From contig NZ_CP051240.1 in the NCBI RefSeq assembly GCF_017794965.1, forward strand, positions 2,542,001 to 2,606,000: 64,000 nucleotides of DNA, read 5' to 3'. The position numbers and the translations under genes were made by a program. The stretch comes from Alcanivorax sp. (GTDB lineage Bacteria; Pseudomonadota; Gammaproteobacteria; Pseudomonadales; Alcanivoracaceae). The notes beneath the pieces are model-generated. The model was not told the DNA's origin and ran no database searches. It saw nothing but the letters and a program-made list of their open reading frames with translations. Below, piece after piece: positions 35,071 through 44,461 of this stretch. Positions within the stretch are counted from its first letter, which is position 1. Each line of letters begins with the position of its first letter.

Positions 35071-35269
35071 TGCAGGCTCCCGGGCAGCCATGGGTACTGC
35101 CCTCTGTTTATTGTTTTGATACCTGTCTGATTCTCGGGGGCCGCCCGCAAGGGTACAGTTGCCTCCACGTTGGGGCTTGGTTACACCAACCCTCAGATTG
35201 TTGCACTTTCGTACCACAATTCTTGCGCACCCGACCCGTTCAAACATCTGGAGCTGCTAGACTGCCGCC

Positions 35270-36688
35270 ATGACTCGATTGAAACTCTCACTGCTGCTAC
35301 TCGCCGCCATCCTGATCAGCGGTGCGCTCTGGCATCGTTACAAGCCGCTCCCTGACGGTCTTGCACTGCATTCTCTTCGCCACCCCGCCAGCAACCTTAA
35401 ACTGCTGGTGGATGACACCTGGGAAACGCCGCAAGGCACCCGTGACATGCGGCAGACGATCTTCGATGAAGTCTTTCGTCTGATTGAGCAGGCGGAGCAA
35501 CTGGTGGTGGTGGACATGTTTCTGTTCAACGACTTCCTGGGCGCCGGCAGCCGGGCACACCGGCCGCTGGCGGAGCAACTCACTGCCGCCCTGGAAGCCC
35601 GCCGGCAACAAGGCGTGCCTGTGGTGCTGATCACCGACCCCGTCAACACCCTCTATGGCGGCCTGAAGAGTGCCCATTTACAACGGCTGCAAACCGCAGG
35701 CGTGAAGGTGGTGATCAGCCCACTCAATGCGCTGCGAGACTCCAACCCCAGTTGGTCCGGGTTATGGCGGCTGTGCTGCCAATGGCTCGGCAACAACCCG
35801 GACGGAGGCTGGCTGCCCAACCCCATGGGGCCAGGCCAGATCACCCTGCGCAGTTATCTGACGCTGCTCAATTTCAAGGCCAACCACCGCAAGACCCTGG
35901 TTGTGGACGAAGGAGACCAATGGACCGGACTGGTGACCAGCGCCAACCCCCACGATGGCAGCAGCGCACACAGCAACATCGGCCTGCGTTTCAGTGGACC
36001 CGCAGCACAGGCGTTGCTGGAATCTGAATTGACGATACTCGATATGGCGGGGGCGGAACGCCCACCGCTACCCGCACTGAGCACGCCTTCATCGCCACCA
36101 GCCAACGCTTCAATTGAAATCCTCACCGAAGGGGCCATTCGTGATGCGTTACTGGAAACGGTGGACCGCAGTCGCGACGGCGACGTGCTGGATGTGTCCG
36201 TGTTCTACCTGTCTCATCGCCCCCTGATCAATGCCCTCAAGGCGGCGCACCAGCGTGGGGTAACCGTTCGGGTGCTGCTGGATCCCAACAAGGACGCCTT
36301 TGGTCGGCAGAAAAACGGTATCCCCAATCGCCAGGTGGGTGCAGAGCTAAAGGACGCAGGCATCACGGTGCGTTGGTGCAATACCCGGGGTGAACAGTGC
36401 CATACCAAGATGCTGATGCTGACCCGGCAAACGGATGCACAGCTGATACTCGGCTCTGCCAACTTTACCCGCCGAAACCTGGATAACCTGAACATGGAGA
36501 CCAGCGTTCGACTCACCGCCACCAGTGATCATCCGGTAATGCGGGCGTCATCAGACATGTTCTTGCGTCGGTGGCAGAACCGCAACGATGAGAAACACAG
36601 TGTGGGGTATCACGCCTATGCGGATGAAGCGCAGTGGAAGAAGGGGCTGTATCGGGTGATGGAATTCAGTGGGTGGAGTAGTTTCTAG
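35270..36688 (+). CDS. Phospholipase D family protein, cardiolipin synthase-like
   Basis: A 472-residue membrane-anchored protein with one N-terminal helix (residues 4-20) and two PLDc half-sites. Motif 1 is NHRKTLVVDEGDQ (His206, Lys208, Asp213) and motif 2 is CHTKMLML...ILGSANFTRRN near residue 380. The Asp of motif 2 is replaced or shifted (HTK-MLMLTRQTD). It probably transfers phosphatidyl groups or cuts phospholipid at the periplasmic face. The TAG stop opens an AGCTACC heptamer. Confidence 0.85.
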   Translation: MTRLKLSLLLLAAILISGALWHRYKPLPDGLALHSLRHPASNLKLLVDDTWETPQGTRDMRQTIFDEVFRLIEQAEQLVVVDMFLFNDFLGAGSRAHRPLAEQLTAALEARRQQGVPVVLITDPVNTLYGGLKSAHLQRLQTAGVKVVISPLNALRDSNPSWSGLWRLCCQWLGNNPDGGWLPNPMGPGQITLRSYLTLLNFKANHRKTLVVDEGDQWTGLVTSANPHDGSSAHSNIGLRFSGPAAQALLESELTILDMAGAERPPLPALSTPSSPPANASIEILTEGAIRDALLETVDRSRDGDVLDVSVFYLSHRPLINALKAAHQRGVTVRVLLDPNKDAFGRQKNGIPNRQVGAELKDAGITVRWCNTRGEQCHTKMLMLTRQTDAQLILGSANFTRRNLDNLNMETSVRLTATSDHPVMRASSDMFLRRWQNRNDEKHSVGYHAYADEAQWKKGLYRVMEFSGWSSF

Positions 36689-36778
36689 CTACCAGCTATG
36701 AGCTATGAGTTTCGAAAAGCAAAACCGATACCGGTTAGCGGAACCGGTTTTTTTGACTTTCGCTCCTCGAAACTCGTC
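36686..36778. repeat. Inverted heptamer-type arms around a terminator
   Basis: AGCTACC-AGCTATG-AGCTATG-AGTTTCG starts at the PLD stop; GAGTTTCGAAAAGC and inverted GCTCCTCGAAACTC (36758-36774) flank the hairpin ACCGGTT-N5-AACCGGTTTTTTT (36730-36754). A second pair of such arms is at 51144-51205. Confidence 0.75.
36730..36754 (+). terminator. Terminator after the PLD gene
   Basis: ACCGGTT/AACCGGT stem followed by seven T. Confidence 0.85.
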
Positions 36779-36783
36779 ACTGG

Positions 36784-37089
36784 CTACTGGTCTGGCTGTG
36801 GCGCCTCCCTGGGCGGACGATGCTGATACCAGTAAAGCCCGCCGACACCCCCATTGATCAACCAGGCCGCCGCGATGAGCCCGCCGGTGAGCGGCCAGTG
36901 CCAGCTTTCTGCCACCAGTGCACTACCGGGAATGGCGAGCAGGAACAACAGGGTTTCCAGTGCCGCCAGCAGCAACGGGGCAGCAATACGGGCCGGATAG
37001 TGCAATTCGATTCCCAGCCAGCGCAGCAGGGCTGCCCCCATGCTCAAGCCCAACCCGATAACCATCAGGCCGCCAATAATCATCGCCAT
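36784..37089 (-). CDS. Small integral membrane protein, unknown
   Basis: A 101-residue protein with three predicted membrane helices (about 3-22, 37-57, 67-88) and a Pro-rich tail. The ATG at 37089 lies 8 bases after GGGAG. It starts 60 bp after the phosphodiesterase gene stop on the same strand and may be cotranscribed with it. The family is not recognised. Confidence 0.7.
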   Translation of the reverse strand: MAMIIGGLMVIGLGLSMGAALLRWLGIELHYPARIAAPLLLAALETLLFLLAIPGSALVAESWHWPLTGGLIAAAWLINGGVGGLYWYQHRPPREAPQPDQ

Positions 37090-37149
37090 GTCATCTACTC
37101 CCTCAAAGACACCGGCATGGTAGGCAGCAAACGGCACAAAGACCAGTAC

Positions 37150-39369
37150 TCAGGCTTGCTCCTGGCTTGGCGAATGGGTAAACGACTGCTGGCGCAGGGC
37201 CGCAAAGGCCTCCACTTCTACGGGACGGGAAAACACATACCCCTGGCCCCGGTCACAGTTCAACGACAATAACGCCTGGACGGTCTCCCAGTCTTCCGGA
37301 CCTTCTGCCACCACGGTCAGTTTGAGCTCATGACAAAGTGCAATCACCGCGCTGACGATGGCGTGATGAGCCTTCTGGCTCAGCATGTCATAGACGAAAC
37401 TGCGGTCGATCTTGACCTCACTCACGGCAAATTGACGCAGGTGCGACATGGAAGAGTAGCCCATACCAAAGTCATCGATGCTGCAGGTAACCCCCATGTC
37501 CACCAATCTGGAGATCACCATGCTCACCCGCTCCGGCTCACTGATCATGCAGGTCTCGGTCATCTCAAGCCGCAGGTCCTGAGCCTCACCGCCATGGGTA
37601 GCCAGTGACAACGCCACCTTGGTACACAAATCGGTCTCAAGCAGATCCACGGCAGAGATGTTGACACTCAAACAGGTTGGCATGCCCTGACGACGGAGCT
37701 CCGCCGCAAGCCGTATGGCTTCGTCCAGTACGAACTCGGTGAGGATGACGACCAACCCCGCTTGCTCCAACAAGGGAACAAACAATGCTGGCGATAACTC
37801 TCCCAACTCAGGATGCCGCCAACGAACCAGCACCTCAGCGCCCACCACCGCCCCGGAGCGTAAATCCACCTGTGGTTGCAACACCACCCGCAGCCCTTCT
37901 CGCCCCTGACGGCGAAAATCACGAATGATGAACAGATTCTGGGGGTCCGGATCCATCGTCTGCTTGTATTCCATCCAGCTTCGGCCGGAACGACTGGCAA
38001 ACGCCATGGCGGTTTCCGCCTGGCGCAAGGTTTCACCCACATCGGCGCCCTGCAACGGGCACTGGGCGAGACCAATGGTAAAGCGCGGCTCCAGTTCCAG
38101 TCCGTCGAAGACGATGGACTGGTCATCCAGCAACCCGTCTTTCAACGCTTTCTTGTCCTGGGCTAGCAAGGCGAACACCCCACGGCCCATATAACAGAGT
38201 GCCGGGAAACCTTTTCGCTTGAGACGCCGGGCCACTTCCGACACCAGCTTCTCACCAGTACTGAACCCCAGAGAACAGATGAAGTCATCAATCTCTGACA
38301 GTTTCGCCACCATCAGCACATGGACCGCACCCTTGCGCTCCGCACGCAGCAGATGAGCTCGCACCCGGGCCACAAATTCCGGCCGGGTGGGCAGCCCGGT
38401 AAGCCGATCATGATATTCCCAATGCAGCATTTCCTTTTCCGCCCGCGACTTGCGCACCCGGGCATTCTCCAGCTGCCAGGATAAACGCCGCACCATAGCC
38501 CGCAGCCGCCAGGAATAAGCGTAGATCATCAGTAACAATAACCCGAGCAGGGCAGCCCCCAACACCAGCCAGCCGGCATACCGCTGCCAGTAACCGGGTC
38601 GATTCCATTCGATTTCTTCGCGCCAACGCTCGTAAATGTCGTAGTACCGTCCAGAAGACACTACCAGTCCCAATTGCTGCTGCAGCCAGGCATGTAACTC
38701 CGGTTGCTGTCGCGATACGGCAAACACATAGGGTCTTGGCCACACGGGGGGCCCAAGCAAACGTAAAGGCAGGTATTCACGGGCAAGCGTACGATTGGTG
38801 ACCGGTTGAGGCAGCAGGGCAAAGTCTGCCTGGCCGTCCAGCACGGCTTGCAAGGCACTGCGGTAATCGTCACGGATCACCGCAATGATCTCTATCTCAG
38901 ACGCCTGAAGCGCATCCGCCGCATACCCCCCGTCCTCCAGGGCTACCCGGTGCCCTTGCAGCGCCTCCACGTTCGGCACGCCCTCACGGTCAGCCGGTCC
39001 GTAGATACCATGGGTCACGAAATAAAACGGGGTGGTGAAGAGAAAGTCCTGCGCCCGCTCCGGGGAGGCAAACATGGCGACCACATCCACATCACCGTTT
39101 CGCAGGGCTGCAAGGGCCTGCGGCCAGTCCAGCTGCTGATGACTCGCCTTGCGCCCGCCCTGGTGGGCGATGGCGCGCCCCAGTTCCACCACAAAGCCAT
39201 TTGCCTGACCACTTTCAGACAGCCATTCAAAGGGGGGATAGTTATCATCACCGGCAAAGCGCAGTGGCTCCGCGAGTGCTTCCTGCCCGGCCAATGCCCC
39301 CGACAGTAATAGGCCTAGCCCTGCCAGCAGCCCCTTGAGGGACCTGTTCTTGATATTCTGTTCCGCCAC
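37150..39369 (-). CDS. Periplasmic-sensor GGDEF/EAL protein, probable c-di-GMP phosphodiesterase
   Basis: A 739-residue inner-membrane protein. A signal sequence is followed by a periplasmic solute-binding type 3 domain (FAGDDNYPPFEW to about residue 265), a membrane helix, a degenerate GGDEF domain (MGRGVF where GGDEF should be) and an EAL domain. EAL catalytic positions look intact: E in AEVLVRW, N in SVNIS, E in EMTET, DD in IDDFGMGYSS, K in VKIDRSF, E in AEGPE and the final QGYVFSRP. So it should degrade c-di-GMP in response to a bound solute. The GTG start at 39369 has GGAGA seven bases upstream and gives the best signal peptide. Confidence 0.88.
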   Translation of the reverse strand: MAEQNIKNRSLKGLLAGLGLLLSGALAGQEALAEPLRFAGDDNYPPFEWLSESGQANGFVVELGRAIAHQGGRKASHQQLDWPQALAALRNGDVDVVAMFASPERAQDFLFTTPFYFVTHGIYGPADREGVPNVEALQGHRVALEDGGYAADALQASEIEIIAVIRDDYRSALQAVLDGQADFALLPQPVTNRTLAREYLPLRLLGPPVWPRPYVFAVSRQQPELHAWLQQQLGLVVSSGRYYDIYERWREEIEWNRPGYWQRYAGWLVLGAALLGLLLLMIYAYSWRLRAMVRRLSWQLENARVRKSRAEKEMLHWEYHDRLTGLPTRPEFVARVRAHLLRAERKGAVHVLMVAKLSEIDDFICSLGFSTGEKLVSEVARRLKRKGFPALCYMGRGVFALLAQDKKALKDGLLDDQSIVFDGLELEPRFTIGLAQCPLQGADVGETLRQAETAMAFASRSGRSWMEYKQTMDPDPQNLFIIRDFRRQGREGLRVVLQPQVDLRSGAVVGAEVLVRWRHPELGELSPALFVPLLEQAGLVVILTEFVLDEAIRLAAELRRQGMPTCLSVNISAVDLLETDLCTKVALSLATHGGEAQDLRLEMTETCMISEPERVSMVISRLVDMGVTCSIDDFGMGYSSMSHLRQFAVSEVKIDRSFVYDMLSQKAHHAIVSAVIALCHELKLTVVAEGPEDWETVQALLSLNCDRGQGYVFSRPVEVEAFAALRQQSFTHSPSQEQA

Positions 39370-39597
39370 TACGTGTCTCCGCCAATCCTGGCCTGACGCT
39401 TGCGCGCGGTAATGCATTCATCGGCCACTGTAATGCCAGCCATCACAGCGCCGCACTCCTCTCGGCTCATTCCGGACTCCTCGAGTCTCTTCCCTCGGAA
39501 CGATGCGGTTTATTGTATATGGGTTATACCTCTGTGACCGGCAAGTCAAGGAAGGGGCGGAGAATTTATCCTCCTGGAGGGGGATGCTGAGCGGGGA

Positions 39598-39978
39598 TCA
39601 GGGCGTCAGAAGATGGCGACCATGGCGTATGGCCATGGCGTCACGCTCTGCTTTGGGCAGGCCTTTGAGCACCAGAAAGTAGGAATGGTCAATCATTCGT
39701 TCCAGCTCCCCCTGGGGGATGGAGCCGTCCAGACACACCGTATTCCAGTGTTTCTTGTTCATATGATAGCCGGGCTGCACCGCGGCAAAAATATCTCGCA
39801 GCGCCAACGCCTGGTCCGGATCACACTTCAGATTCATGCGCCCTTCCCCTTCAACGGTCGACAGCGTGGCAAACATCTTGCCCCTCACCTTCATGACGGC
39901 CACATCGGGACCAAAGGGATAATCTTCCAGTGCTTCGGGTTTGCCGAGGAGATACTGGCGAGCGGTTTCGACATCCAT
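39598..39978 (-). CDS. MmcQ/YjbR family DNA-binding-like protein
   Basis: A 126-residue CyaY-like fold protein of the MmcQ/YjbR family (motifs YPFGPDVAVMKVRGKMFA, GYHMNKKHWNTV and DHSYFLVLKGLP). The family is widespread and of unknown biochemical role. The ATG at 39978 follows GGGGGTAGAC. Confidence 0.88.
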   Translation of the reverse strand: MDVETARQYLLGKPEALEDYPFGPDVAVMKVRGKMFATLSTVEGEGRMNLKCDPDQALALRDIFAAVQPGYHMNKKHWNTVCLDGSIPQGELERMIDHSYFLVLKGLPKAERDAMAIRHGRHLLTP

Positions 39979-40018
39979 GTCTACCCCCAAAAGGCACAAG
40001 CTATGAGCTATGCAGAGC

Positions 40019-40055
40019 AAAACCCGCACCGATTAGCGGGTCCACGGTTTTCGCA
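40019..40055 (-). terminator. Terminator after prfC
   Basis: On the - strand, ACCCGC-N8-GCGGGTTTTGC, 20 bases after the prfC stop. AGCTATG heptamers lie at 39997-40012. Confidence 0.65.
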
Positions 40056-40075
40056 GTTAACTATTAATTGCTCTG

Positions 40076-41656
40076 TCAGATTTCCCGCGTCTCACGGAAG
40101 CGGATATCCGGGTGACGTTCTTCCGCCAGTTGCAGGTTGACCCGTGTCGGCGCCAGATAAGTCAGATGGCCGGCGCCATCGCGGGCCAGGTTATCGTGGG
40201 CCTTGCGCTCGAAGGCCGCCAGCTCCCGCTCGTTTTCCGCCTCCACCCAGCGGGCCGTGGCGACGCTGACAGGCTCATAGCGGCAATCCACGCCATACTC
40301 ACCCTTGAGTCGGGCGGCCACCACGTCGAACTGAAGGGTACCCACCGCACCCAGAATTACATCATTGTTGCGCAGGGGGAAGAACACCTGGGTAGCCCCT
40401 TCCTCCGCCAACTGAGTGAGCCCCTTGTGCAGCTGCTTGCTCTTCAGCGGATCATTCAGCACCACGCGCTGGAACAGTTCCGGCGCAAAGTGGGGAATAC
40501 CGGTGAAATTCAGGTCTTCCCCTTCAGTGAAGGTGTCACCAATCTGGATAGTGCCATGGTTGTGCAGACCAATGATGTCCCCGGAAAAGGCTTCTTCCAC
40601 ATTGTCCCTCTCACCGGCCCTGAACGTGAGAGCGTCGGCAATACGGACATCCTTGCCGGTACGGATCTGTTTGAGCTTGATGCCCTTCTTGTACTTGCCA
40701 GAGCAGATGCGCATGAAGGCCACCCGGTCGCGGTGCTTGGGATCCATGTTCGCCTGAATCTTGAACACAAAGCCGGTCATCTTGTCTTCGCTGGCCTCCA
40801 CGGTGCGAGAGGTCGCATCCCGGGGCTGCGGTGCTGGCGCCCAGTCCACCAGGCCATCCAGCATATGATCCACCCCGAAGTTACCGAGGGCGGTACCGAA
40901 GAATACCGGCGTCAGCTTGCCGGCCAGAAAGCGCTCCAGATCAAATTCATGGCTGGCACCCTGCACCAACTCCAGGGTTTCGCGCAGCTCTTCGGCGTAG
41001 TCAGCGCCCACCGCTTCGTCCAGCTCAGGGTTATTCAGGCCCTTGATCTCACGCACGTCCTGCACGGTGTGCCCCTGACCGGTCTGGTACAGAACGGTGG
41101 TATCGCGCAGCAGGTTGTAGACGCCTTTGAAACTCTTGCCCATGCCGATGGGCCAGGTGATCGGCGCGCACTCGATATTAAGTACATCCTCGATCTCGTC
41201 GAGAACCTCAATCCCCTCACGCACATCGCGATCCAGCTTGTTGATGAAGGTCAGGATGGGGGTATCTCTCAGCCGACAGACTTCCATCAGCTTTACGGTC
41301 CGTTCTTCCACACCCTTTGCGGCATCGATCACCATTAACGCGGAATCCACGGCAGTGAGCGTCCGGTAGGTATCCTCGGAAAAGTCGGCGTGACCGGGGG
41401 TGTCCAGCAGGTTCACCGTGGACCCCTTGTAGGGAAACTGCATCACCGAGGTGGTGACGGAGATACCCCGTTCCTTCTCCATTTCCATCCAGTCAGAAGT
41501 GGCATGCTTACCGGATTTCTTGCCCTTCACAGTCCCCGCGCTCTGGATCAGGTTTCCGTACAGCAGCAGTTTTTCGGTAATGGTGGTCTTACCGGCATCC
41601 GGGTGACTGATAATCGCAAAGGTGCGGCGCTTGGCCACCAGGTCTTGCAGACTCAT
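40076..41656 (-). CDS. prfC: Peptide chain release factor 3
   Basis: RF3, a 526-residue translational GTPase that recycles RF1/RF2 from the ribosome. G1 is HPDAGKTT, G2 lies near GISVTTSVMQF, G3 is DTPGHADF, G4 is NKLDRD. Full length for the family. Monocistronic, with a DUF2834 protein gene upstream on the same strand. Confidence 0.97.
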   Translation of the reverse strand: MSLQDLVAKRRTFAIISHPDAGKTTITEKLLLYGNLIQSAGTVKGKKSGKHATSDWMEMEKERGISVTTSVMQFPYKGSTVNLLDTPGHADFSEDTYRTLTAVDSALMVIDAAKGVEERTVKLMEVCRLRDTPILTFINKLDRDVREGIEVLDEIEDVLNIECAPITWPIGMGKSFKGVYNLLRDTTVLYQTGQGHTVQDVREIKGLNNPELDEAVGADYAEELRETLELVQGASHEFDLERFLAGKLTPVFFGTALGNFGVDHMLDGLVDWAPAPQPRDATSRTVEASEDKMTGFVFKIQANMDPKHRDRVAFMRICSGKYKKGIKLKQIRTGKDVRIADALTFRAGERDNVEEAFSGDIIGLHNHGTIQIGDTFTEGEDLNFTGIPHFAPELFQRVVLNDPLKSKQLHKGLTQLAEEGATQVFFPLRNNDVILGAVGTLQFDVVAARLKGEYGVDCRYEPVSVATARWVEAENERELAAFERKAHDNLARDGAGHLTYLAPTRVNLQLAEERHPDIRFRETREI

Positions 41657-41731
41657 GGAACAGGTTCTCTGACTGGAAATTTCGAGGGCGCGAGTATAGC
41701 AGTGTTGGCCCCGGCTTTGACCCCACTCCGG

Positions 41732-42067
41732 TCAGACCAGGCCTGAGCCCTTGAGCTGCCGCTGGCGCATCAGTAAATAAAGCGCAAAGCCCACTGCCAC
41801 CCCGGGCACGATGCCCAGCAACAATGCCAGCCAGCCGCCACGGATCTGGTAGTGCTGGCGCTCGAACAGCACCCAGATGGCCAGAATGACCCAACACAGG
41901 ATCACATCCGTGGAGTAACCGGCCGCATAGGGATTGACGAAACCGGCCGCAAAGGCTCCGATAATGTCCGGATTCTCCAGCATGGGAGGGCCGGCCAGCA
42001 CCACCAGGGCAACACAGAAGATCAGTGCCACCAGCACCAGTAAACGGCGAAACAGGGATTCAGACAT
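41732..42067 (-). CDS. DUF2834 family membrane protein
   Basis: A 111-residue protein with three membrane helices. FVNPYAAGYSTDVILCWVI and the ending LYLLMRQRQL match the DUF2834 pattern (short proteins, unknown role). The ATG at 42067 follows GGAGAG. It is 75 bp upstream of prfC. Confidence 0.8.
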   Translation of the reverse strand: MSESLFRRLLVLVALIFCVALVVLAGPPMLENPDIIGAFAAGFVNPYAAGYSTDVILCWVILAIWVLFERQHYQIRGGWLALLLGIVPGVAVGFALYLLMRQRQLKGSGLV

Positions 42068-42209
42068 GGCAGGGCTCTCCATCAATCATTCCTTTGAGAG
42101 CTCTATGGTTGGAAATTTGTCGGGGCCTGTCCAGCTTTTACACACTGTACTTTGGGCAGCTCAGCCAGCAGTGATAGAGTGAACGCACCTTCATCTGTGG
42201 ATACCTGCC

Positions 42210-42626
42210 ATGACCCAGTATGCCCGCGTAACCTTCCTCCTTGCTGTTACCCTTTTCATGGCGGCCTGCAGTCAGTCGCCCGGCGAGAGCGACGCTCGCA
42301 AGGTGCTTCAGTCAGAGCTGGAGAACGCCCGCCTGGCCGAACTGCTGAAGATCAACAGTGTTGAGAAGCAAAACGGTTACCAGGATAACGATGGGCGCTA
42401 CACCATTGAGGTGAACTACCAGCTGAAAGCGTCGGAGTCGCTGTCCGATTACGCCACCAAGGTCAAAGGAGATGAGGCCCTCACCGGCATGGACCGCTTC
42501 GCCATGATCATGGCCCTCAGCGCCCTGCGGGTGGAATACGGCAACTTCGCCAAGGGCGACACCTTTGATGAACAGCGGGTACTGACCTTCCGGGATACCG
42601 AGCAGGGCTGGATGCCGGTGGAGTGA
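42210..42626 (+). CDS. Small lipoprotein, unknown
   Basis: A 138-residue lipoprotein; lipobox MAAC with Cys20. The mature part is a compact alpha/beta domain with no recognised motif. It is transcribed alone and divergent from the DUF2834 gene. Confidence 0.75.
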   Translation: MTQYARVTFLLAVTLFMAACSQSPGESDARKVLQSELENARLAELLKINSVEKQNGYQDNDGRYTIEVNYQLKASESLSDYATKVKGDEALTGMDRFAMIMALSALRVEYGNFAKGDTFDEQRVLTFRDTEQGWMPVE

Positions 42627-42706
42627 GGTAGCGACAAGCTTCAAGCTGCAACGCGTGTCAGGCCGTGCAGGATTCTGACGCCTCGCGCTGCCAGCCAACC
42701 AATACC

Positions 42707-42733
42707 AAACCGCACTCCAGGTGCGGTTTTTTG
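42707..42733 (+). terminator. Terminator after the lipoprotein gene
   Basis: AAACCGCAC-TCCA-GGTGCGGTTTTTTG. Upstream, 42633-42655 has AGCTTCA-AGCTGCA heptamers ending in ACGCG. Confidence 0.92.
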
Positions 42734-42783
42734 TGCTTCATGCTTTGCACACCGGGCAGACTAACCCTCATACACGGTCATAA

Positions 42784-42845
42784 CCCTGTAGGAGTTCCCT
42801 TCCAGGGGACGAACCGAGCGTAGCGAGGCGACCGAAGGGAGGTGT
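42784..42845. repeat. TAGGAGTTCCC-type repeat
   Basis: TGTAGGAGTTCCCTTCCAGG then GGACGAACC and AGCGTAGCGAGGCGACCGAA. Related copies are at 57988-58045 and, as an inverted pair, at 63833-63961. Confidence 0.8.
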
Positions 42846-42918
42846 TTTAAAAGGCCTGTCGAGCCTGGAAACACCTGATCTCCAGGGAGTTTTGTGGCAG
42901 GGCAAGCACAGAAATGCG

Positions 42919-43115
42919 TTTCTGGAATCCTTACCTCGCTTAGGCTCGGATCGCTTGCAGGCAAGCTCCTACAGCGGCTTCGTAGAAACCCCGGAGACCC
43001 GGGAACTTTTCAGAGGTTTCCTATCAAATCAAGCGTAGCTCGTAGCTCGTAGCTCGTAGCTCGTAGCTCGTAGCTCGTAGCTCGTAGCTCGTAGCTCGTA
43101 GCTCGTAGCTCGTAG
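42919..43115 (+). repeat. Composite intergenic repeat, copy 2, with 11-12 AGCTCGT heptamers
   Basis: Same ordered blocks as 30178-30318, ending in an AGCTCGT array (43036-43115) that abuts the rimI stop on the other strand. The 490-bp gap between the lipoprotein gene and rimI contains only repeats and the terminator. Confidence 0.9.
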
Positions 43116-43118
43116 CGA

Positions 43119-43604
43119 TTATTTATGCCCGCCGGATAGCAGGCACTGCATCAATACCGCATTCTCGTGCCCGTCGCCCCGGCGGTAGTAATTCTTGCGC
43201 ACGCCGCAGACATCAAAACCCAGCTGCTGATAGAGGGACTGGGCGGCCATATTGGTTTCCCGCACTTCCAGGTACATCACCGTCATGGCGTCGTTGCGGG
43301 CGGCGTCCATGGCCTGCTCCAGCATCAGGCGCGCAATGCCACGGCGCTGCCAGCCAGGCGCTACCACCACGTTGAGGACATGGGTTTCGTCGAGGATGCG
43401 AGAGAGGATTAGAAATGCCACCGGCACATCGTCACGATCCACCACCACCTGACACAGGTAATTGGCATTCTTGAGACAATCGCCAAAATGGCTACGGGTC
43501 CAGGGAGTCAGCTGGGCCGCGGTTTCGATGGCCATGACCGCATCCAGATCGTCCAGCTCCATGTCGCGAAGGGAGTCAGGCCCGAACACCGTGTCAGACC
43601 CCAT
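43119..43604 (-). CDS. rimI: Ribosomal protein bS18 alanine N-acetyltransferase RimI
   Basis: A GNAT-fold acetyltransferase of 161 residues. The acetyl-CoA loop is VVAPGWQRRGIARLML (R/Q-x-x-G-I/A), preceded by ETHVLNVVV; YLEVRETNMAAQSLYQQLGF and the Tyr pair in KNYYRRGDGHENAVLM are typical of RimI. The ATG at 43604 overlaps the 3-prime end of the upstream HolD-like gene (11 bases), so translation is probably coupled. The holD-rimI order is also found in E. coli. Confidence 0.92.
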   Translation of the reverse strand: MGSDTVFGPDSLRDMELDDLDAVMAIETAAQLTPWTRSHFGDCLKNANYLCQVVVDRDDVPVAFLILSRILDETHVLNVVVAPGWQRRGIARLMLEQAMDAARNDAMTVMYLEVRETNMAAQSLYQQLGFDVCGVRKNYYRRGDGHENAVLMQCLLSGGHK

Positions 43605-44367
43605 CGAACCCGTTGGCCTGCATGGCCTGCCAGCTGGCTTTCTTGTGAGTGGCCGGATCGTCCAGCATTTCACTGAGTGAGCTGATAACCAGCGCCGGAT
43701 GACCCGCAATCTCGAAAGGCCGATAGCGCGGCTGATCAAACAACGCCTCATTGAGCGCCTCAGGCAAAGCCATCAGCACCCGCTCCCCACCGGCCTGATC
43801 ACACAGACCGGAGATAAAGGCTGACAGGGCCTGAGCCGCTTCTGCTGCCTGCATGGGTTGATCTGTGAGCGGACAGAAGAACCGCCGCGGGCGACCTGGA
43901 CGCCCCTGAAACAGGGCCAGCAGGCTGGCCATCAGCGGCACCTCAAAGCGACCCAGCCCCGGCGCCTGGGAGTCTTCCTGGGCGCACAGCAACCAGGTGC
44001 CTGTACCGAGATGCGCCTCCAGAGTAAACACCAGCCCCTTGCCTTTACCCGGTGCGGCTACCTGCGCCTCTGGTTTCGCCGCCGGCACCACTTCAGGCGT
44101 CCTGTTTTGCTGTGGGGTTTCCAGCGTCGCTTTCAGGGAAGGCGCCGACTCAGTCGTTTCCCGGGGAGGCGACACCGTCTCGGGCGCTGGCGCAGCACCG
44201 CGATCATTGCCGTTCTGGGTCGCTCCCGATCCCGGAGTGGGCGGTGTATCTTCTTCCTCATCCCAGTCCAGCCAGGGGGATGGCGCCGCTCCCGGCAGCG
44301 GCGTATGGGCCACCCAGGGCGTGAGCCCCATGGCCTTCAGATAACTCTGCCGCTGTGCTTCATTCAT
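43594..44367 (-). CDS. HolD-like protein (DNA polymerase III psi-related), tentative
   Basis: A 257-residue protein. The N-terminal RQSYLKAMGLTPWVAHTPLPG resembles the N-terminus of psi (HolD), which binds chi and the clamp loader; the C-terminal HPALVISSLSEMLDDPATHK resembles the psi C-terminal region. A disordered acidic and proline-rich linker (about residues 35-110) makes it much longer than E. coli HolD (137). Position directly upstream of and overlapping rimI supports the call. It could instead be an unrelated protein with a chance match. Confidence 0.65.
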   Translation of the reverse strand: MNEAQRQSYLKAMGLTPWVAHTPLPGAAPSPWLDWDEEEDTPPTPGSGATQNGNDRGAAPAPETVSPPRETTESAPSLKATLETPQQNRTPEVVPAAKPEAQVAAPGKGKGLVFTLEAHLGTGTWLLCAQEDSQAPGLGRFEVPLMASLLALFQGRPGRPRRFFCPLTDQPMQAAEAAQALSAFISGLCDQAGGERVLMALPEALNEALFDQPRYRPFEIAGHPALVISSLSEMLDDPATHKKASWQAMQANGFDGV

Positions 44368-44461
44368 TAAACGCTCCGCGTACGCTGGCAGGCATCACGC
44401 ATCACGCCTGCACGCAAACCCACACCACCTGCTGTCGGGGTGTCCCGAAACTTCATGCTGA

